From: Planctomycetota bacterium
GTDB taxonomy: Bacteria > Planctomycetota > Phycisphaerae > UBA1845
Length of the DNA stretch: 64,000 nt
Direction of reading: 5' to 3'
NCBI GenBank assembly: GCA_016208685.1
Contig: JACQXM010000051.1
Span: 62,001-126,000, forward strand
Below, piece after piece: positions 10,669-18,441 of this stretch. The notes under the pieces were generated by a model. The model saw only the letters and a program-made list of their open reading frames with translations, did not search any database and was not told the DNA's origin. Each line of letters begins with the position of its first letter. Positions within the stretch are counted from its first letter, which is position 1. The translations under genes were made by a program, and so were the position numbers.

Positions 10669-11087
10669 CGTTGCCTCCGGCGCACGACGGTGCGCAAGGA
10701 ATAATCCGGCACCGCTCCCATCAGGTTCATCGTCATCGGTCGAAGCTCGCCGCGGAATGGGTCGAGGACCAGCTCCAGTGCTTCCAGCGTCGTGACGCCG
10801 AGCAGATTGCGATCGCGCTTCTCGCCGAAGATGACCGGGGCCGGGCCTCCGACGCCCTTGTACTCGAAATAGGCATCGCCTATCTGCCGTTTTACCTTGC
10901 TCCCGTCGGCGAGGAAGAAATCCTTCTCCCGGTACGGCTTACAGCCGAGTTCCTTGAGGGTACTCGCCGGGACGACGGAGTAAACCGCGCCGGAATCGAC
11001 GAGAAACTCAACGGTGCGCGAGCGACGCGAGTCGTGGGTCTTTCTGATCGTAACTTCAACTGTCGTTGCACCCATGGATGGTCCCAT
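10665..11087 (-). CDS. Retropepsin-like (clan AA) aspartic protease
   Basis: A 140-residue single-domain protein with the retropepsin-like catalytic motif FLVDSGAVYSVVP (about residues 29-41, catalytic Asp in DSG) and the downstream hydrophobic-Gly segment LLGVTTLEALELVLD that completes the pepsin-type fold. The family acts as a homodimer, each chain giving one Asp. Substrate is unknown. A second in-frame ATG at 11075 (MGATTVEVTIRK) may be the true start; neither has a strong ribosome-binding site. It lies between nuoF (105 bases upstream) and the overlapping small acidic gene, inside the complex I cluster. Confidence 0.75.
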   Translation of the reverse strand: MGPSMGATTVEVTIRKTHDSRRSRTVEFLVDSGAVYSVVPASTLKELGCKPYREKDFFLADGSKVKRQIGDAYFEYKGVGGPAPVIFGEKRDRNLLGVTTLEALELVLDPFRGELRPMTMNLMGAVPDYSLRTVVRRRQR

Positions 11088-11192
11088 CGCTGCCGCGATC
11101 GTAGTCGCCGCGGGGGCCAGAGCCCCCGGCTCCGGGTCGCTCCCTTACCGACGCGGCTCAGCGTTGGCATTCTGCCATTCGGCCTGCGCTTT

Positions 11193-12497
11193 TCAATTCA
11201 GCACCTTGAGCAGCTCTTCCACCCGCCCGCGCGGCTGGGCGCGAATCCGCTCCTCCAGCTCGCCCCGGAACTTCTTCACGATGGCCTCGATGGGGTATGT
11301 CGCGCCGTCCGGCAGGCCGCAGATGCTCAGCCCGGGCATCATCCCCATGTTCCGCGCCGTTTCCAGCAGGATATCCAGGTCCTCGATCCGTCCGGCGCCC
11401 GCGGCGATCCGCGTGGCGATCTTGTGCATCCAGGCCGTGCCCTCGCGGCATTGCGTGCACTGCCCGCAGGATTCCGTGCCGTAGAACCGCGCCATGTTGC
11501 GCAGGACGATGCGGATGTCCGTCCCCTCGTCGATCACCACCGCGGCGGCCGTGCCCAGCCCCAGCAGGCCGTACTTCCGCGGGTCCTCGAAGTCCATCTT
11601 CATGTCCAGCTCGTCGGCGGTCAGGATCCCCATGGACACGCCGCCGGGCAGAACGCCCTTGACCTTCTTGCCCGGGAGCATCCCGCCACCCATGTCCTCG
11701 CGCTCGATCAGCTCGCGGACGGTGATGGTCATGGGCGCCTCGTAGCAGCCGGGCCGCTTCACCGGGCCGCTGACGCAAAAGAGCTTGGGCCCCGTGCTGT
11801 GCGGTGGGCCGATGGCGGTGAACCAATCCGCCCCGCGCTCGATAATGTGCGGCAGGCATGACAAGGTTTCCACATTGTTCACCACCGTCGGGCGGTGAAA
11901 GAGCCCCTCCACGGCGGGAAACGGGGGCTTGATCCGCGGCCAGCCGCGCTTGCCCTCCAGGGATTCAATCAGCCCGGTCTCCTCGCCGCAGACGTACGCC
12001 CCCGCGCCGCGGTGCACGTATACGTCCAGCGCGTAGTCGCTCCCGAAAATGTTCTTGCCGAGGTACCCGGCCGCATAAGCCTCGTCGATGGCCTTTTGCA
12101 CGATGTGGAACGGCTCGTGAAACTCGCCGCGCATGTAGATGTACGCGATCTGCGCCCGCGTGGCGTAACCCGCGATCATAGTGCCTTCCAGGAGCTGGTG
12201 CGGGTCGTTCTCCATAAGCACGCGGTTGTTGAACGTCGGTGGTTCGGATTCGTCGGCGTTGACGCAGAGCAGCGTGCGCGTGCGGTCCTTAGGCAGGAAC
12301 GTCCACTTGACACCGGCGGGGAAGCCGGCGCCCCCTCGTCCGCGGAGGTTGGCCTTCTTGACCTCCTCGACCACCTCGTCGGGCGCCATCTTCAGCGCCT
12401 TGCGGACGGCCTGATACCCGCCGCGGGATTCGTAGACTTTCAGCGTCGTGGACCCCGTCACGCCGCGATTGCGTAGTAAAACAGACTCGAAGGACAT
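11193..12497 (-). CDS. nuoF: NADH-quinone oxidoreductase subunit F (NADH/FMN-binding)
   Basis: NADH-oxidising flavoprotein subunit of complex I, 434 residues as expected. The FMN/NADH site is marked by GRGGAGFPAGVKW (residues 53-65) and the CGEETGLIESLEGKRGWPR loop (about residue 168). The N3 [4Fe-4S] cluster ligands are in SCGQCTQCREG (about residue 347) with the later Cys in GLSICGLPDGA. The gene begins the visible nuo cluster; no nuoE lies upstream, where a divergent-function membrane gene and heptad repeats are found instead. The start ATG 12497 gives MSFESVLLRNRG. Confidence 0.97.
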   Translation of the reverse strand: MSFESVLLRNRGVTGSTTLKVYESRGGYQAVRKALKMAPDEVVEEVKKANLRGRGGAGFPAGVKWTFLPKDRTRTLLCVNADESEPPTFNNRVLMENDPHQLLEGTMIAGYATRAQIAYIYMRGEFHEPFHIVQKAIDEAYAAGYLGKNIFGSDYALDVYVHRGAGAYVCGEETGLIESLEGKRGWPRIKPPFPAVEGLFHRPTVVNNVETLSCLPHIIERGADWFTAIGPPHSTGPKLFCVSGPVKRPGCYEAPMTITVRELIEREDMGGGMLPGKKVKGVLPGGVSMGILTADELDMKMDFEDPRKYGLLGLGTAAAVVIDEGTDIRIVLRNMARFYGTESCGQCTQCREGTAWMHKIATRIAAGAGRIEDLDILLETARNMGMMPGLSICGLPDGATYPIEAIVKKFRGELEERIRAQPRGRVEELLKVLN

Positions 12498-12515
12498 AAC
12501 GACAACCGGAGAACC

Positions 12516-12545
12516 AATTCAGAATTCAGAATTCGGAATTCAGAA
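12516..12545. repeat. Heptad repeat patch (GAATTCA type) upstream of nuoF
   Basis: Four 7-base units AATTCAG / AATTCAG / AATTCGG / AATTCAG in the nuoF leader region. The same AT-rich units occur at 32541 and 59901, each time a short distance upstream of a gene. Confidence 0.7.
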
Positions 12546-12584
12546 CGGCGAAAGATCACAGGCCCTCGGTGTCACCGCCCAACT

Positions 12585-12613
12585 CCGCGTTCCGCATGCG
12601 CCCTTCCGCATTC
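12585..12613. repeat. Heptad repeat patch 3 (TTCCGCA type)
   Basis: CCGCGTTCCGCATGCGCCC followed by TTCCGCATTC, ending exactly at the stop codon of the 12614 gene. A degenerate member of the TTCCGCA family. Confidence 0.6.
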
Positions 12614-13963
12614 CTAGATCATCCACCGAAAGTACACCACGCTCCACGCCACCAGGAGCGGCGCAGCCCAGCGCCGCCGGCCGGTGCAGTCCCAAGGCGC
12701 GACCACCGCGAGCAGCACGGGCAGATAATCCAGCGAGAAGCGATTGTAGCCTCGCTGGTCCGCGCCCGTGGCGTGGAAGAACAGCAGCGCCGCGTACGTC
12801 ACCGCCGCGGCGAGCAGCAGCGCCCGCCGCGCCGGGTCACGCAGGATACGCCGCAGGTCAACAAAGAGCCAGAGCAGCAGCGGCGTGGTCCACCAGATTC
12901 CCGTGCCCTGTACGTTGGGCCGCCAGTGCACCTCTTCCCGCCCGGCCACGGTGATCACGTGCCGCCGGGGGAAACCCAGGTTGGCGTAGTAGAGGTTGCG
13001 CGGCACGAAGGCAGCCGAGAAAAGCCCGTGCTCGCGGGCATCGCGGGCAAAGCCGTCGTCACGCCCTTCGTAGATGAGCCGGTAGCCGGTCTCGAACGGG
13101 CTGCCGAACTTAAGCGCGTTCAGCAACATCGGCGCGCCCACGATGAGCGCCACGGCGGCCACGAGCTGCACGATGCGTGGGGCGAGGCGCCGCTCTGCCA
13201 TGACCGCCGTTTCGACCCTCTCCTCCCGGCATTCGGCCCCCGGCACCACGGTCCGCTCCCTTACGGTCGCGGCTCTGCTTGCCGCCGGCTCCAGCGCCGG
13301 GAACCGACGCAGCGCCATCCACGCCAGCGGGATGAGCAGCGCCATCGTCATCTGCCGCGACAGCGTGGCAAGGAGCAGCCCGAGCGCCGCTACCCACACG
13401 CGCTTCCGGTCGAAGTACTCCGTGAGGAAAGCCAGAGTGCCCAGCACCGCCAGCGTGTGGTTGAGCTGATAGGGCGCGCCGCCGCGCAGCGTGCGGTCGA
13501 TCACCGGCCACAGCGACGTGCCGCAGATCAGCCCGATCGCCAGCAGCGCCGCCCACCACCGTGAGCCGGTCAAACGTCGAAACAGACTGTACGCCAGCCA
13601 CGGCAGCGGCAGGACGAGGACGACCACGACGAACCAGTGGGGCACGCCGGCGAAAAACGGCACCAGCGCCGCCGCAATCAGCGTGAACATCGGGGGAAAG
13701 TGGCTGTAGATTCGCCCCTCGTGCAGGGCGGTGTCATGCACGCGCTCCGGAAGGTCGAGCCGGCCCGACCACCAGCTTCGCGCCTCAACGATCTGAATGT
13801 TCTCCCGGCCGGTGAAGATTACGCCCGGACGCCAGAGCTTGGCATCCACGAGCACCAGGAAGGTCAGGTAGACGACGGCGGCCGGGGCCACCGATGCCAG
13901 GAAGCTGCCGCGCGGCTGACATCCCATAGGCGGTAGCTTCCGGCTTCCGGACCAGACGGGCAA
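12614..13963 (-). CDS. Polytopic membrane protein, GT-C glycosyltransferase-like
   Basis: A 449-residue protein with about ten hydrophobic helices. After helix 1 there is a long loop, with EARSWWSGRLDLPERVHD and YSHFPPMFTLIAAALVPFF, an arrangement typical of polyprenyl-phosphate-sugar-dependent GT-C enzymes, where acidic residues in the first loop are catalytic. The soluble segment about 230-260 is Arg/Glu rich. No specific family motif is recognised, so substrate is unknown. An in-frame ATG at 13927 (MGCQPRGSFLAS) may be the real start, since the first 12 residues are not hydrophobic. It faces away from the DAHP synthase gene. Confidence 0.7.
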   Translation of the reverse strand: MPVWSGSRKLPPMGCQPRGSFLASVAPAAVVYLTFLVLVDAKLWRPGVIFTGRENIQIVEARSWWSGRLDLPERVHDTALHEGRIYSHFPPMFTLIAAALVPFFAGVPHWFVVVVLVLPLPWLAYSLFRRLTGSRWWAALLAIGLICGTSLWPVIDRTLRGGAPYQLNHTLAVLGTLAFLTEYFDRKRVWVAALGLLLATLSRQMTMALLIPLAWMALRRFPALEPAASRAATVRERTVVPGAECREERVETAVMAERRLAPRIVQLVAAVALIVGAPMLLNALKFGSPFETGYRLIYEGRDDGFARDAREHGLFSAAFVPRNLYYANLGFPRRHVITVAGREEVHWRPNVQGTGIWWTTPLLLWLFVDLRRILRDPARRALLLAAAVTYAALLFFHATGADQRGYNRFSLDYLPVLLAVVAPWDCTGRRRWAAPLLVAWSVVYFRWMI

Positions 13964-14219
13964 GCGGCGCCGCCGGCGCCGGGACGGTGCAGTTCGTTTC
14001 GCTTAGGTCCGCACCGTGGTATCCGACTCCCCGGGAAACCGGCGGCGCGCCGCATGGAGAGCGCGTCGTTTGGTTGACCACGGCGCAGGTGACTCGTACA
14101 CTCGCGCCGGCGGCGCGAGGCGTCCTTGGCTGACGGACTCGCCGAGCGAGACAGCGGGGCAAGACGACTGCCGCACCGGCGCGCCCCGGCGACCGCCGGG
14201 CACGCGATGGGGTACGCCG

Positions 14220-15248
14220 ATGGACCTCGTGGTGGTGATGAAATCCGGCGCCGCGGCCGACGACGTGCAACGCGTCGTGGAACGTGTCGGCGAACTGGGG
14301 CTCACGCCGCACACCTCGCGAGGGGAGTTTCGCACCATTGTGGGGGCGGTGGGTGAAAAAACGCCGGAGTTGCAGCAACAGCTCGAGCAACTCCCCGGCG
14401 TGGACCACGTGATGGCCATCACCCAGCCCTACCGGCTGGCTTCGCGGGAGTTTCACGAGGCCGACACCATCCTTGACATTCGCGGCGTGCGCATCGGCGG
14501 CCCGCACGTGAACATCATCGCAGGCCCCTGCGCCATCGAAAGCCGGGAGGTGTTGTTCAGCGTGGGCCGGGCGGTGAAGCAGGCCGGGGCGGCCATCCTG
14601 CGCGGCGGAGCCTACAAGCCGCGCACCTCGCCCTACTCCTTCAGCGGCCTGGGGCGCGAGGGGCTGGAGTTGCTCCAGCAGGCGGGCGCGGAGCTGGGCA
14701 TGCCCACCATCACCGAGGTGACCGACCCGCGCGACGTACCCGTGGTGTGCGAGTTTGCCGACATCCTCCAGATCGGCGCCCGCAACATGCAAAACTACAA
14801 CTTGCTGTTGGAGGTGGGGCGGACGAGCAAGCCGGTGTTCATCAAGCGCGGGCTGGCGGCGTCGATCACAGAGCTGTTGATGTCGGCGGAGTACGTGCTC
14901 AGCCAGGGCAACCACCGGGTCATGCTCTGCGAACGCGGCATTCGCACCTTCGCCGAGGAAACGCGCTACACCCTGGACCTATCTGCGGTGCCCGTGATCC
15001 AGGAGCGCTCGCACCTGCCGGTGTTCGTCGATCCCTCGCACGCCGCGGGCAAGCGCGACCTGGTGCCGGCGCTGGCGCTGGCGGCGATCGCCGCGGGGGC
15101 AGCGGGGGCCATCGTGGAGGTACACAGTTGCCCGGACCGCGCCCTGTGCGACGGCCCGCAGGCCGTTCTGCCCGCCCGTTTTACCGCCCTCATGGAGCAG
15201 ATCCGCCAGGTGGCGGCCATCGTGGGACATCGAGTGACACAATGGTGA
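14220..15248 (+). CDS. aroF: 3-deoxy-7-phosphoheptulonate synthase (type I-beta, ACT-like N-domain)
   Basis: First enzyme of the shikimate pathway: condenses phosphoenolpyruvate and erythrose 4-phosphate. ATG 14220 gives 342 residues. Residues 1-70 form the ferredoxin-like regulatory domain (MDLVVVMKSGAAADDVQRVV). The TIM barrel then shows IIAGPCAIES (metal-binding Cys), GGAYKPRTSPYSFSGLG, IGARNMQNYNLL, KRGLAASITE and FVDPSHAAGKRD. The open frame extends further upstream, but that part is Arg-rich and not conserved-looking. The stop codon is inside a C(UUCG)G hairpin (15244..15263). The pathway product chorismate is the substrate of MqnA encoded at 22.1 kb. Confidence 0.95.
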   Translation: MDLVVVMKSGAAADDVQRVVERVGELGLTPHTSRGEFRTIVGAVGEKTPELQQQLEQLPGVDHVMAITQPYRLASREFHEADTILDIRGVRIGGPHVNIIAGPCAIESREVLFSVGRAVKQAGAAILRGGAYKPRTSPYSFSGLGREGLELLQQAGAELGMPTITEVTDPRDVPVVCEFADILQIGARNMQNYNLLLEVGRTSKPVFIKRGLAASITELLMSAEYVLSQGNHRVMLCERGIRTFAEETRYTLDLSAVPVIQERSHLPVFVDPSHAAGKRDLVPALALAAIAAGAAGAIVEVHSCPDRALCDGPQAVLPARFTALMEQIRQVAAIVGHRVTQW

Positions 15249-15263
15249 CACTTCGGTGTCACC
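15244..15263 (+). promoter_or_regulatory. Perfect 8-bp stem with UUCG tetraloop overlapping the aroF stop codon
   Basis: GGTGACAC-TTCG-GTGTCACC, a perfect stem closed by C-G around a UUCG loop, the especially stable tetraloop type. It includes the TGA stop of the DAHP synthase gene and lies 31 bases before the likely GTG start of the glycosyltransferase. There is no following T-run, so it is not a classical intrinsic terminator. It may stabilise the upstream message or modulate read-through into the next gene. Confidence 0.65.
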
Positions 15264-15294
15264 GCTTACGGCCGGGATGCGGAGGCGGCGCGGC

Positions 15295-16338
15295 GTGAAG
15301 GTGCTGATCACGCACGAACGATTCGCCCCGGACTTCGCCGGCGGCGGCGAGTACGTGGCCCTGGAGACGGCGCGCAGCCTGCAACGCAAGGGGGTGCAGG
15401 TGCGGGTACTGACCGCCGGAGACCCGCGCCGCACCGATTACGAGGGAATCGAGACCATCCGTCTGCCGCTGCACCGCTACCGCCTGAACTTCGCCTGGCG
15501 GCGCATTCGTGATCTGGCGCGGGAATCAGACCTGATTCACACGTTTAACTACCATGCCTGCCTGCCGTCGCTGCGCGCCGGGCGCAGCGTCGGGGTTCCC
15601 GTGGTGTGCCTGATGCTCGCCCTGTTTCGCGAGGCGTGGAAGGAAATGCGCGGAACCCTCGCCGGGCGGGCGTGGATGGCGTGGGAGCGCTACCTGCTCA
15701 CGCGCCCCTTCGATCGCGTGTTGTTTCCCAGCGATTACTCCCGCGACCAGGGCGTGGCACTGGGCGTGCGGCCGGAGATCGCGGTGGTCAACAACCCCGG
15801 CATCGAGCTCGAGCTCTATCGCCCCGCGGCGGTCAAGGAGGACGTGATCCTCTTCGTAGGCAAGCTCGAGGTGCGCAAGGGCATCTTCGACGTACTGGAG
15901 GCGGCGCGGGCGGTGCCGGAGGCGCAATTCCGCGTGATGGGTTGGGGAGCGCAGGAATCGTCGCTGAAACGCCAGGCGCCGCCCAACGTCGAGTTCGTCA
16001 CCTTCGAGCGTGGCGCCAAACTCCGCGAAGCGTTCGCCGCGGCGCGCATCTTCCTCCTGCCCTCGCGCGCCGAGACCTTCGGCATTGCGCTGGTGGAGGC
16101 CATGGCTTCGGGGTGCGCGATCATCACCACCATCCCCCTGCCTTACGAGGGTGTGCCCATCGTGGCCGGTGACCTGCCTGGGCTGGTGGACGCCGTCCGC
16201 CGGCTGTGGGCAGACCGCGAATTGACGCAGCGGATGGGTCGCGCCAACGTCGCCCTGGCGCAGCAATTCACTTGGGAACGCCATGCGGAAGTGCTCATCG
16301 CCCTGTACGGGCAGTTGCTTTCAGGCCGAGCGCGCTAA
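15295..16338 (+). CDS. Glycosyltransferase family 4 (GT-B)
   Basis: A 347-residue GT-B enzyme that would transfer a nucleotide-sugar onto a lipid or polysaccharide acceptor. The N-terminal acceptor domain begins MKVLITHERFAPDFAGGGE with the Gly-rich loop. The C-terminal donor domain has ILFVGKLEVRKGIFDVLEA (about residue 183) and the E-x7-E motif in SRAETFGIALVEAMASG (about residue 255). I chose GTG 15295 because GGAGG lies 9 bases upstream and because an upstream GTG (15256) falls inside the hairpin after aroF; ATG 15277 is another option. Acceptor is unknown. The gene is probably in one transcription unit with aroF. Confidence 0.9.
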   Translation: MKVLITHERFAPDFAGGGEYVALETARSLQRKGVQVRVLTAGDPRRTDYEGIETIRLPLHRYRLNFAWRRIRDLARESDLIHTFNYHACLPSLRAGRSVGVPVVCLMLALFREAWKEMRGTLAGRAWMAWERYLLTRPFDRVLFPSDYSRDQGVALGVRPEIAVVNNPGIELELYRPAAVKEDVILFVGKLEVRKGIFDVLEAARAVPEAQFRVMGWGAQESSLKRQAPPNVEFVTFERGAKLREAFAAARIFLLPSRAETFGIALVEAMASGCAIITTIPLPYEGVPIVAGDLPGLVDAVRRLWADRELTQRMGRANVALAQQFTWERHAEVLIALYGQLLSGRAR

Positions 16339-16378
16339 CGCCCGCTTCGTCATCCCGAGTTCATCCGGACGGCCCGGT

Positions 16379-16428
16379 TTCCGCATTCCACATTCACCGT
16401 TCCGCATTCGCGGAGCATTCGGCTCGCC
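16379..16428. repeat. Heptad repeat patch 4 (TTCCGCA type, long form)
   Basis: TTCCGCATTCCACATTC, then ACCGTTCCGCATTCGCGG with an AGCATTCGGCTCGCC tail. Over about 50 bases it aligns with the patch at 2603..2650, including the non-periodic tail, showing that the unit is a larger mobile or duplicated sequence rather than chance low complexity. Lies between the glycosyltransferase and uppS. Confidence 0.75.
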
Positions 16429-16459
16429 ACGATCACCGTCGGGCGATAGGCTACCGCGC

Positions 16460-17236
16460 ATGGGCGAACCGCCGCTGGATCCACGCGAGGTGCTCGACTT
16501 GGCGCGGGAGCAACTCCCGCGGCATATCGCCATCATCATGGACGGCAATGGGCGCTGGGCCAAAGCGCGCGGCCGGCCGCGCATCCGCGGGCATGAGGAA
16601 GGCGCCAAGACCGTGCGCCGCGTCGTCACCCGCTGCGCCCGCCTGGGGATCGAGGCCCTCACCCTCTTCAGCTTCAGCACGGAAAACTGGAAGCGCCCCC
16701 GCGACGAGGTGGACTTCCTCATGGACCTCTACGTGCGCTACCTCGTCGGCGAGCGGCCGACCATCATGAACAACAACGTGCGCTTCCTGCACGTGGGGCG
16801 GCGCGAGGGCTTGCCCGATTCCGTGCTTACGGAGATGGACCGCATCGTTCACTTAAGCCGTGGCAACAGCGGGCTGAAACTCTGCCTGGCGCTCAACTAC
16901 GGCTCCCGCGACGAAATAGTCGATGCGGTTCGGGACATCGCCCGCCGCGTTCGCGATGGCGTGCTCTCGCCGGAGAGAATCGACCAGCGGTTATTCTCCG
17001 ACTGCCTGTACACCGCCGGGCTGCCTGATCCCGACCTGCTCATCCGCACCGCCAACGAGCGCCGTGTGAGCAACTTCCTGCTTTGGCAGATCAGCTACGC
17101 CGAGATCTACGTGTGCCAGGCGCTCTGGCCGGACTTCGACGACGCGGAGCTGGACGCGGCCATCCGGGATTTTGCCGCCCGCGAGCGGCGGTTTGGAGAC
17201 GTCCAGCCAACGCTGGCGCCGGATTCTCAGGTCTGA
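16460..17236 (+). CDS. uppS: Isoprenyl transferase (undecaprenyl diphosphate synthase)
   Basis: cis-Prenyltransferase that makes the C55 lipid carrier for peptidoglycan and surface polysaccharides. ATG 16460 gives 258 residues, the usual size. Motifs are HIAIIMDGNGRWAKARG (catalytic Asp, about residue 27), RGHEEGAKTVRRV, LTLFSFSTENWKRP, NYGSRDEIVDAV and LPDPDLLIRTANERRVSNFL with YAEIYVCQALWPDFD. All conserved regions are intact. The frame upstream of 16460 includes a heptad repeat and is not part of the protein. The product supports the many glycan genes in this window. Confidence 0.96.
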   Translation: MGEPPLDPREVLDLAREQLPRHIAIIMDGNGRWAKARGRPRIRGHEEGAKTVRRVVTRCARLGIEALTLFSFSTENWKRPRDEVDFLMDLYVRYLVGERPTIMNNNVRFLHVGRREGLPDSVLTEMDRIVHLSRGNSGLKLCLALNYGSRDEIVDAVRDIARRVRDGVLSPERIDQRLFSDCLYTAGLPDPDLLIRTANERRVSNFLLWQISYAEIYVCQALWPDFDDAELDAAIRDFAARERRFGDVQPTLAPDSQV

Positions 17237-17432
17237 TCGGCCCGACGTCGACGCCGCAAAACCTGCACGAGTCCCCTGCTCCAAGGCCGCTGCACGCGGT
17301 ACCGCGGCCGCGCGCGTGGCACCGCCTGCCGCGGACGCTGGAGCAAACCGCCACGACCTGTCGATGGAGTCCGCAGCGGAAGGCGGCGGGGGCGGCCCGT
17401 GCCCCGCGGGTTCGCGCGATGAGGGCGACCGA

Positions 17433-18368
17433 ATGCGACCCCAATGCGTCATTCCATTAGTCGCGGCGGTGGCGGCCGGCAACGGTGCGCTGCACCCGGC
17501 CCACGCCGGCGAGAACGACCTGCCGCTTTGTGCCCGCGTGGCCTGGCAGATCGCGCTTGAGCGCGTCGGGCTCTCCCCCGGCGTCATAGATGGGACAATC
17601 GGGAGCAAGACGCGGCTGGCCACGCGCGAGTTCCAGCGGGTGCAGGGGCTGCCGATGACCGGCGGCCTCGATTCGCGCACGGCCGAGGCCCTCGGGGTCG
17701 ACCCGGACGCTGCGCTGGGAACCTACACCGTCCAGCCGGAGGACTTTCATGACATCGGCCCCGTTCCCGAGGGATGGGAAGCCAGGAGCAAACTCCGGCG
17801 GCTTGGCTATGAGTCGCTGACCTCGGCACTGGCGGAGAAGTTCCATTGTTCGCGTGCCCTGCTGCGACAGCTCAATCCGAAGCGCGACCTGGACCGCCTG
17901 GTCGCGGGCGATGTGGTCGTGGTCCCGGCAGTCCCGCAACGCCCGCCCGCGCCGCGCGGTGAACTACTGCACGTCGACCTGAACAACAAGGTCATTCGCG
18001 TGTTGAACCGGCAGCAACAGATCGTGGGCTTGTTCCATTGTTCCGTTGCCGCCAAGAAGGCCAAGCGGCCCAGCGGCGAGGCCGCCGTCGTCGGCATTAC
18101 GCCGAACCCCACGTACACCTTCGACCCCAAGATGTGGCCGGAGGTGAAGAACGTAACCCGCAAGCTGCTCATCCCGCCCGGCCCGCGCAACCCCGTGGGG
18201 TTGTGCTGGATCGGGCTGAACCTCCCCGGGTACGGAATCCACGGTACGCCGCACCCGGAGCTTATCGGCAAGACGGGCTCGCATGGGTGCTTCCGACTCA
18301 CCAACTGGGACGCTCTGCGACTGGCGCAGATGGTTCGCGTCGGCACGCGCGTGCGGTTCACCGGCTGA
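17433..18368 (+). CDS. L,D-transpeptidase with peptidoglycan-binding and LysM-like domains
   Basis: Secreted cell-wall enzyme of the YkuD family, which forms 3-3 peptidoglycan cross-links or attaches proteins to the wall. ATG 17433 (GAGGG upstream) starts a signal peptide MRPQCVIPLVAAVAAG...HAHA-like ending near residue 26. Residues 30-80 resemble a peptidoglycan-binding domain (DGTIGSKTRLATREFQRVQG), and residues 95-165 a LysM-like module ending AGDVVVVPAVP. The YkuD domain ends with IHGTPHPELIGKTGSHGCFR, containing the catalytic His and the SHGC cysteine (about residue 284). The total is 311 residues. A longer upstream frame overlaps the uppS end and is rejected. Confidence 0.92.
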   Translation: MRPQCVIPLVAAVAAGNGALHPAHAGENDLPLCARVAWQIALERVGLSPGVIDGTIGSKTRLATREFQRVQGLPMTGGLDSRTAEALGVDPDAALGTYTVQPEDFHDIGPVPEGWEARSKLRRLGYESLTSALAEKFHCSRALLRQLNPKRDLDRLVAGDVVVVPAVPQRPPAPRGELLHVDLNNKVIRVLNRQQQIVGLFHCSVAAKKAKRPSGEAAVVGITPNPTYTFDPKMWPEVKNVTRKLLIPPGPRNPVGLCWIGLNLPGYGIHGTPHPELIGKTGSHGCFRLTNWDALRLAQMVRVGTRVRFTG

Positions 18369-18441
18369 CGACTTGCTGCTCGACCGGCACGCCGGGCGCC
18401 CCACGACAGGCGGCCTGATCCGGTGTGGGCCAGACCGCGCA

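Noticed and set aside
15256-15294. GTG 15256 as start of the family 4 glycosyltransferase
   Set aside because: It is part of the hairpin stem after aroF and has no ribosome-binding site; GTG 15295 has GGAGG 9 bases upstream.
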